Below are positions 60,473 to 64,000 of a stretch of DNA of 64,000 nucleotides, piece after piece. The position numbers and the translations under genes were made by a program. The stretch comes from Bacillota bacterium (GTDB lineage Bacteria; Bacillota; Sulfobacillia; JAIMAT01). The stretch is taken from the NCBI GenBank assembly GCA_029960955.1, contig JASBVS010000018.1, positions 1 through 64,000 of the forward strand, given 5' to 3'. The first letter of the stretch is position 1; each line of letters opens with the position of its first letter. The notes under the pieces are model-generated. The model worked only from the letters and a program-made list of their open reading frames with translations, was not told where the DNA came from and searched no databases.

Positions 60473-61245
60473 GCGCCGGCTGGGGGCTGCTGGAGCGGAA
60501 CTTCCACCTGATCCGCCGCTACCTCAGCTGGGAGGCCGTCGACTTCTTCTACAACGTGGTCAACGCGGTCACCATCGCGCTGATCGGCGTGCGGGGCGGC
60601 CCCTCCATGGTCCTCTACCTCCTGGTGGGGGCGCTCCTGTGGAACTTCCTGTCGATCATCTTCAACGAGGTGGCCAACTCGGTCCAGTGGGAGCGCTGGG
60701 AGGGGACGATCGAGTACACCTTCATGGCGCCGATCCGGCGGCTCACCTACCTGCTGGGCGTCTCCGCCTGGGCGGTCCTCTACGCCACGCTGCGCACGGG
60801 GCTGGTGCTGGCCGTGGTGGCGCTCTTCTTCCGCATGCCGCTCCGCGCCGCCGACCTGGGGGCGGCGCTGGTGGTGCTGCTGGTGGCCAGCGCCAGCTTC
60901 ATCGGCATCGGGCTGGTGGCCGCCATCCTGCCGCTGATGTCGCCCGAGCGGGGCGCGCAGGCGACGCACATCGTGCAGGGGGCGCTCCTCCTGGTCTCCG
61001 GCGTCTACTACGAGGTCTCGGCGCTGCCGGTCTGGCTGCAGCCGCTCTCCTGGCTCTCGCCGGCCACCTACACGCTCCGCGCGGAGCGGGCGGCGCTGCT
61101 GCACGGGGCGGGGCTGGGGCAGCTCCTGCCTGCGCTCGGCATCCTCGTGCTCTTCGCCCTGGTCACCATCCCCGCCGGCTACGCCGCCTTCCGCGCCGCC
61201 GAGCGGTACGCGCTGCGCACCGGGCGGCTTCACCGGAACGGCTGA
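60460..61245 (+). CDS. ABC-2 type permease
   Basis: A 261-residue membrane protein with six predicted helices: FFYNVVNAVTIALIGV, MVLYLLVGALLWNFLSIIF, a cytoplasmic RWEGTIEYTFMAPIRRLTYLLG segment typical of ABC-2 permeases, ATLRTGLVLAVVALFF, AALVVLLVASASFIGIGLVAAIL, GALLLVSGVYYEVSALP and LLPALGILVLFALVTIPAG. GTG 60460 follows GGAGGAGG by ten bases and overlaps the ATPase gene. With that ATPase it forms a one-plus-one exporter; cargo is not evident. Confidence 0.9.
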   Translation: MHELSAGWGLLERNFHLIRRYLSWEAVDFFYNVVNAVTIALIGVRGGPSMVLYLLVGALLWNFLSIIFNEVANSVQWERWEGTIEYTFMAPIRRLTYLLGVSAWAVLYATLRTGLVLAVVALFFRMPLRAADLGAALVVLLVASASFIGIGLVAAILPLMSPERGAQATHIVQGALLLVSGVYYEVSALPVWLQPLSWLSPATYTLRAERAALLHGAGLGQLLPALGILVLFALVTIPAGYAAFRAAERYALRTGRLHRNG

Positions 61246-61307
61246 GCGCCGACCCGGCGCGGAGCATGGGTGCCGGTCGATGCCGGCCGCCGGCGGCACG
61301 GAAATGA

Positions 61308-61337
61308 CAGCATGATGGCAAGACCGCCATCATGCTG
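61308..61337. terminator. Perfect 12-bp inverted repeat between convergent genes
   Basis: CAGCATGATGGC and GCCATCATGCTG flank a six-base loop. Sited between the permease end (61245) and the deacetylase end (61348). The minus-strand exit reads TCATTT and the plus strand has no T-run, so it is at best a weak bidirectional terminator. Confidence 0.5.
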
Positions 61338-61347
61338 CCGATTCGGG

Positions 61348-62700
61348 TCAGGCCTTCTCCGGATCCCCTGCGCGCTCCAGCCGGGCCGCCAGGGCGAGGA
61401 GCGCCTCGCCGCGGCGGACCGCTTCCTCCGGCCGTCCCCGCAGCGGGACTTCGAGGAAGCGCGCCAGCTCCGCGCGCGAGACCGGCCGCTCCCACGGCCA
61501 CCCGCCGCTCCGCGCCGCCGGGCCGAAGACCCGGCGGGCCGCCTCGGCCGCGGCCGGGTCGCAGGCGGCCGCCGCGTAGAAGGCGGGGCCGGTGGCGGGG
61601 GCGCCGGGGGTGCGGGCGAGCGGCACCGACATGCGCAGGAGCTCGCCGAGGGTGAGCTTCCTCTCCGGTTGGAGCGAGTTGTCGCGGTAGGCGACCGGGT
61701 GGCCGGCGCGGAGGAGCGTGCGCGCCGCCTCGGCCACCGGGTCGCCGGGCGGCACGTCGGCGAAGGGCGAGATCTCGAGCAGCTCGCGGACCGGGATCAC
61801 CTCGTAACCGTGGCGGCGGAGGAGCTCCAGCTGGGCGGGCAGCCCGTCGACGACGGGGCTCTGCAGCGACTGGTCGTAGCCGTCCTTCTCGAAGACGATC
61901 CGGCCGTTGAGCGCCTCGGGATCGGCGGCCAGCGCCCGCTCCAGCGGCTCGACCATGCGCCGGACGTCGCGGGCGTAGTCGCCCGTCGACGGCAGCCAGC
62001 CGCCGCCGTCGAAGCTGGCGGCCAGGTAGTCGTAGCCCAGGGCCGCGTAGACGTCGTAGGCCGTCCGCCCGTCGGCGGTGGCGTCGATGTAGTGCGGCGG
62101 GCGGCCGAAGCGCATGACGTACCCGTGGCGCCCGCGCACCAGCTCGTGCAGCCGGCGGACGTCGGCCACGCAGGCCTCGAAGCCCGGCAGGAAGGCCCTT
62201 CGCCCGTAGACCAGCCGCATCGGCCCGAAGGCGACGTGGCTGTACGAGTGGTTGGCCAGCTCGTGGCCGGCCTCCAGGATGCGGCGGACCAGCTCCGGCT
62301 GCGCCTCCGCCCCGCCCTCGCCGTCGCGGCCGAAGGCCGGGTAGTGGTCGTAGCGGAGGCCGCTCCAGTAGACGGTGCCGAGCGCGCCCTGCTCGTCGGG
62401 GTAGCCGGCGGCCGTCGAGCCGATGACGTCGAAGGTGGCCCGCGCCCCGTAGCGGTCGAGGACGCGCAGGATCGCCTCCGTCAGCGGCGTGCCGTCGCCG
62501 GGGAGGGCGGGCGTGGCGGCCGGGCCGTCGTCGAAGGTCATGGCCACCACCCGGCGCCCCGGCGGCGGCGCCACACGCTCGATGCGCCGCACCGCGCTCA
62601 GGAAGCGCCGCGCCTCCGCGCGCTGCCGCTCCTTCCTCCACGCCCGGAGCGGCTGGACCAGCGACCGCCCCACCGGCCCGAGGAAGCCCGACCCGCCCAC
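61348..62700 (-). CDS. Polysaccharide deacetylase with C-terminal S-layer-homology-like segment
   Basis: A 450-residue NodB-fold carbohydrate esterase. VVAMTFDDGP (metal-binding Asp pair, residues 51-60) and HELANHSYSH (146-155) are the catalytic motifs; FGRPPHYID and YDYLAASFDGGGW are further family positions. After the NodB domain, residues 312-358 (FADVPPGDPVAEAARTLL..GHPVAYRDNSLQPERKLTLGELLRM) follow the SLH pattern, and WERPVSRAELARFL near 420 resembles the end of a second repeat. No clear signal peptide is seen at the N-terminus, which is odd for a wall-attached enzyme. Substrate may be peptidoglycan or a wall glycan. Confidence 0.85.
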   Translation of the reverse strand: MGGSGFLGPVGRSLVQPLRAWRKERQRAEARRFLSAVRRIERVAPPPGRRVVAMTFDDGPAATPALPGDGTPLTEAILRVLDRYGARATFDVIGSTAAGYPDEQGALGTVYWSGLRYDHYPAFGRDGEGGAEAQPELVRRILEAGHELANHSYSHVAFGPMRLVYGRRAFLPGFEACVADVRRLHELVRGRHGYVMRFGRPPHYIDATADGRTAYDVYAALGYDYLAASFDGGGWLPSTGDYARDVRRMVEPLERALAADPEALNGRIVFEKDGYDQSLQSPVVDGLPAQLELLRRHGYEVIPVRELLEISPFADVPPGDPVAEAARTLLRAGHPVAYRDNSLQPERKLTLGELLRMSVPLARTPGAPATGPAFYAAAACDPAAAEAARRVFGPAARSGGWPWERPVSRAELARFLEVPLRGRPEEAVRRGEALLALAARLERAGDPEKA

Positions 62701-62767
62701 GCGCCCCCTCCTCTCCCCGCCCGGCTCCGCCCCCGGGCGCCTCTCCGCACGGAACGATGCTAGGCGC

Positions 62768-63631
62768 TCACCGCCGCCGCGGCAAGGGGACCGGCGGCAG
62801 GCCGAGGAGCGCGGGCGCCGAGCCGACCGCGGCCAGCGCCGCCCTGGCCAGCACGCGCGGCAGGCGGCCCCAGGCGCGCTCGCGCCAGGCGCGCAGAAGC
62901 TGGCTCCGCCCCTCGGCCAGGGGAAGCGTCGGGCGGAGCGCCGTCTCGCGGGGAGCGGCGAGGAGGAGCGAGCGCAGCGCTTCCTCGTCGGGGTCGCGCG
63001 GCGCGCCCTCGGGCAGCTCGAGGAGCAGGCGGCCGCGGCCCACCTCGGCCGGCCAGTGGGCGTCGCTCCCGGCCGAGGCGGGCAGGCCGGCGGCCCGGGC
63101 GAGCCGCTCCGCCTCGCCGTTGGCCGTGGCCCGCCCGGCGAGGAGCGCCCGCGGGTTGGCCACCTCCACCAGGTCGAAGCCGATCCGCCGGATCAGCTCC
63201 AGCTCGGCGAGGGGCGGCTCGCCCGGCCGGCGGCGCTTGAAGGGGTGGGCCCAGACGGCCAGCCCTCCCTGGGCGTGGATGGCCGCCACCACCTCCGCCG
63301 CCGGCCAGCGCGCGCCGTAGCCGGCCGCCCCGAGCCGGATCTCCTCGCGCAGGAAGAGCCCGACCACGTGGCCGACCTCGGTGGCGTACTCGGCGCCGGC
63401 GATGACGGAAGGGAAGGGCAGGCGGGCGCCCACGCTGGGACCGCCGCCCGCCCGGTCGGCCCGCTCGCGCAGAGCCTCCCGCGCCGCCAGGGCGCCCCGC
63501 AGGGTGAAGTGGTCGGTGACGGCGACCACGTCCAGCCCGGCGCGGGCGGCGGCGCGCAGCGCCTGCTCCGGCGCCATGCCCGAGTCGGGCGAGCAGGAGG
63601 TGTGGACGTGCAGGTCGAGCGCCAGCCTCAC
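62768..63631 (-). CDS. PHP-domain metal-dependent phosphoesterase
   Basis: A 287-residue protein with PHP motifs: DLHVHTSCSPDSGM (first His pair), VVAVTDHFTLRGALAA, VIAGAEYATEVGHVVGLFL, VWAHPFKRR and PASAGSDAHWPAEVGRG. These supply the usual trinuclear metal ligands. Homologues include phosphatases acting on nucleotides or histidinol phosphate; given that the his operon here lacks a histidinol phosphatase, a role there is possible but unproven (the typical HisK length and motifs are not clearly matched). A C-terminal ~60 residues are Arg/Leu/Pro-rich. GTG start overlaps the upstream gene by four bp. Confidence 0.85.
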   Translation of the reverse strand: MRLALDLHVHTSCSPDSGMAPEQALRAAARAGLDVVAVTDHFTLRGALAAREALRERADRAGGGPSVGARLPFPSVIAGAEYATEVGHVVGLFLREEIRLGAAGYGARWPAAEVVAAIHAQGGLAVWAHPFKRRRPGEPPLAELELIRRIGFDLVEVANPRALLAGRATANGEAERLARAAGLPASAGSDAHWPAEVGRGRLLLELPEGAPRDPDEEALRSLLLAAPRETALRPTLPLAEGRSQLLRAWRERAWGRLPRVLARAALAAVGSAPALLGLPPVPLPRRR

Positions 63632-63999
63632 GGCTGCTCCCCGCCCGAGAGCCGGCCGAGGCTGCGGCGCAGGTAGACGAGGCCCGGCCGCGGGTCGTCC
63701 AGCTCGAAGACGCCGTCGCGGACGCGGGGGTCGAGCCAGTCGCGGGCGAGCTCCGCGAGGACGGCCCCGGCACGGCCGCGGCGGGGGAGGCGGCGGACGA
63801 GCTCGAGGCTCGCCAGCGCGTCCTGGGCGGCGAAGCGGAGGCGGACACCCAGCCGGTAGCCGGCGGCCAGGCCGAGCGAGGGCGAGACCGGCGGCAGGGG
63901 CGCCTCCAGGACGGCGCGCGGGATCGGGTCGAGCCGCTCGCCGCGCGCCAGGCGGTACCAGAGCGTGGGGATGGCGGCGAGGGGGCCGGCCGCGGCCAC
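63628..63999 (-). CDS. Partial gene running off the window edge, unknown
   Basis: At least 123 residues, open to the window boundary, so its 5' end may be missing. The sequence is Ala/Leu/Arg-rich with a possible helix (LGLAAGYRLGVRLRFAAQDALASLELVRRL) and a C-terminal DDPRPGLVYLRRSLGRLSGGEQP. Not recognised. It overlaps the PHP gene by four bases, so the two are probably coupled. Confidence 0.5.
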   Translation of the reverse strand: MAAAGPLAAIPTLWYRLARGERLDPIPRAVLEAPLPPVSPSLGLAAGYRLGVRLRFAAQDALASLELVRRLPRRGRAGAVLAELARDWLDPRVRDGVFELDDPRPGLVYLRRSLGRLSGGEQP

Positions 64000-64000
64000 C

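Noticed and set aside
62768..63631. HisK-type histidinol-phosphatase for the PHP gene
   Set aside because: PHP metal motifs are present, but nothing beyond the shared fold links it to histidine synthesis and it lies 15 kb from the his operon.

Overview
The window is one piece of a very GC-rich bacterial chromosome, roughly 70% G+C by eye. The gene content points to a high-GC, endospore-forming Firmicute of the Symbiobacterium / Thermaerobacter / Limnochordia kind. The evidence is the spore-linked trio prkA (fragment), yhbH and spoVR, together with trmK, a YutG-type pgpA, a YunC-type DUF1805 protein, addAB, a TrpR-like YerC next to the his operon, a PyrR-type attenuator and a type A RNase P RNA. 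Genus and species cannot be fixed from this sequence. Because the DNA is so GC-rich, very long open frames lie antisense to most genes. They were ignored unless a protein family or a ribosome-binding site supported them.

Layout. 0.1-8.3 kb (minus): lysS, greA and a run of conserved housekeeping genes, including a biotin-ligase homologue with degenerate active-site motifs. 8.4-9.8 kb: a DUF1805 gene converging on a tetR-DUF309 pair. 9.9-16.5 kb (plus): addB-addA recombination nuclease. 16.6-20.7 kb: pgpA, rnpB, two small conserved proteins, a radical SAM protein and a patatin-like phospholipase. 20.7-29.6 kb (minus): trmK, an rRNA methyltransferase, an HD-GYP protein and a tightly overlapping chemotaxis operon (cheW-A-C-Y-B-R) whose upstream receptor gene is only a fragment. 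29.6-32.7 kb: a rearranged block with a lipoyl-less E2 catalytic domain, E1alpha and E1beta. It is bounded on the left by a decapitated receptor gene and a degraded copy of the yhbH/spoVR junction, and on the right by a decapitated prkA. 33.2-35.8 kb: intact yhbH and spoVR.

35.8-39.5 kb (minus): an alpha/beta hydrolase, a uracil permease behind a PyrR-like attenuator, lipB and an unknown gene. 39.6-47.5 kb (minus): a complete overlapping histidine operon hisZ-G-D-C-B-H-A-(F-I-E) ending in a three-domain HisF-HisI-HisE fusion. A consensus -35 promoter and a perfect 16-bp palindrome precede hisZ, and yerC (the likely regulator) lies just upstream. 48.1-54.0 kb: a BMP-type lipoprotein, a CAP-domain protein, three unrecognised genes and a cysteine-rich plus-strand gene. 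54.1-58.8 kb (minus): a large glutamate synthase without a gltD neighbour. 59.3-61.2 kb (plus): an ABC exporter preceded by its own promoter, a short leader peptide and competing hairpins. 61.3-64.0 kb (minus): a polysaccharide deacetylase with an S-layer-like tail, a PHP phosphoesterase and a gene running off the window.

The best candidates for something new are the leader peptide/attenuator upstream of the ABC exporter, the multi-part rearrangement scar around 29.6-32.7 kb, the HisF-HisI-HisE fusion, and the palindromic operator linked to yerC. No intact mobile element, CRISPR array, tRNA or rRNA was seen.
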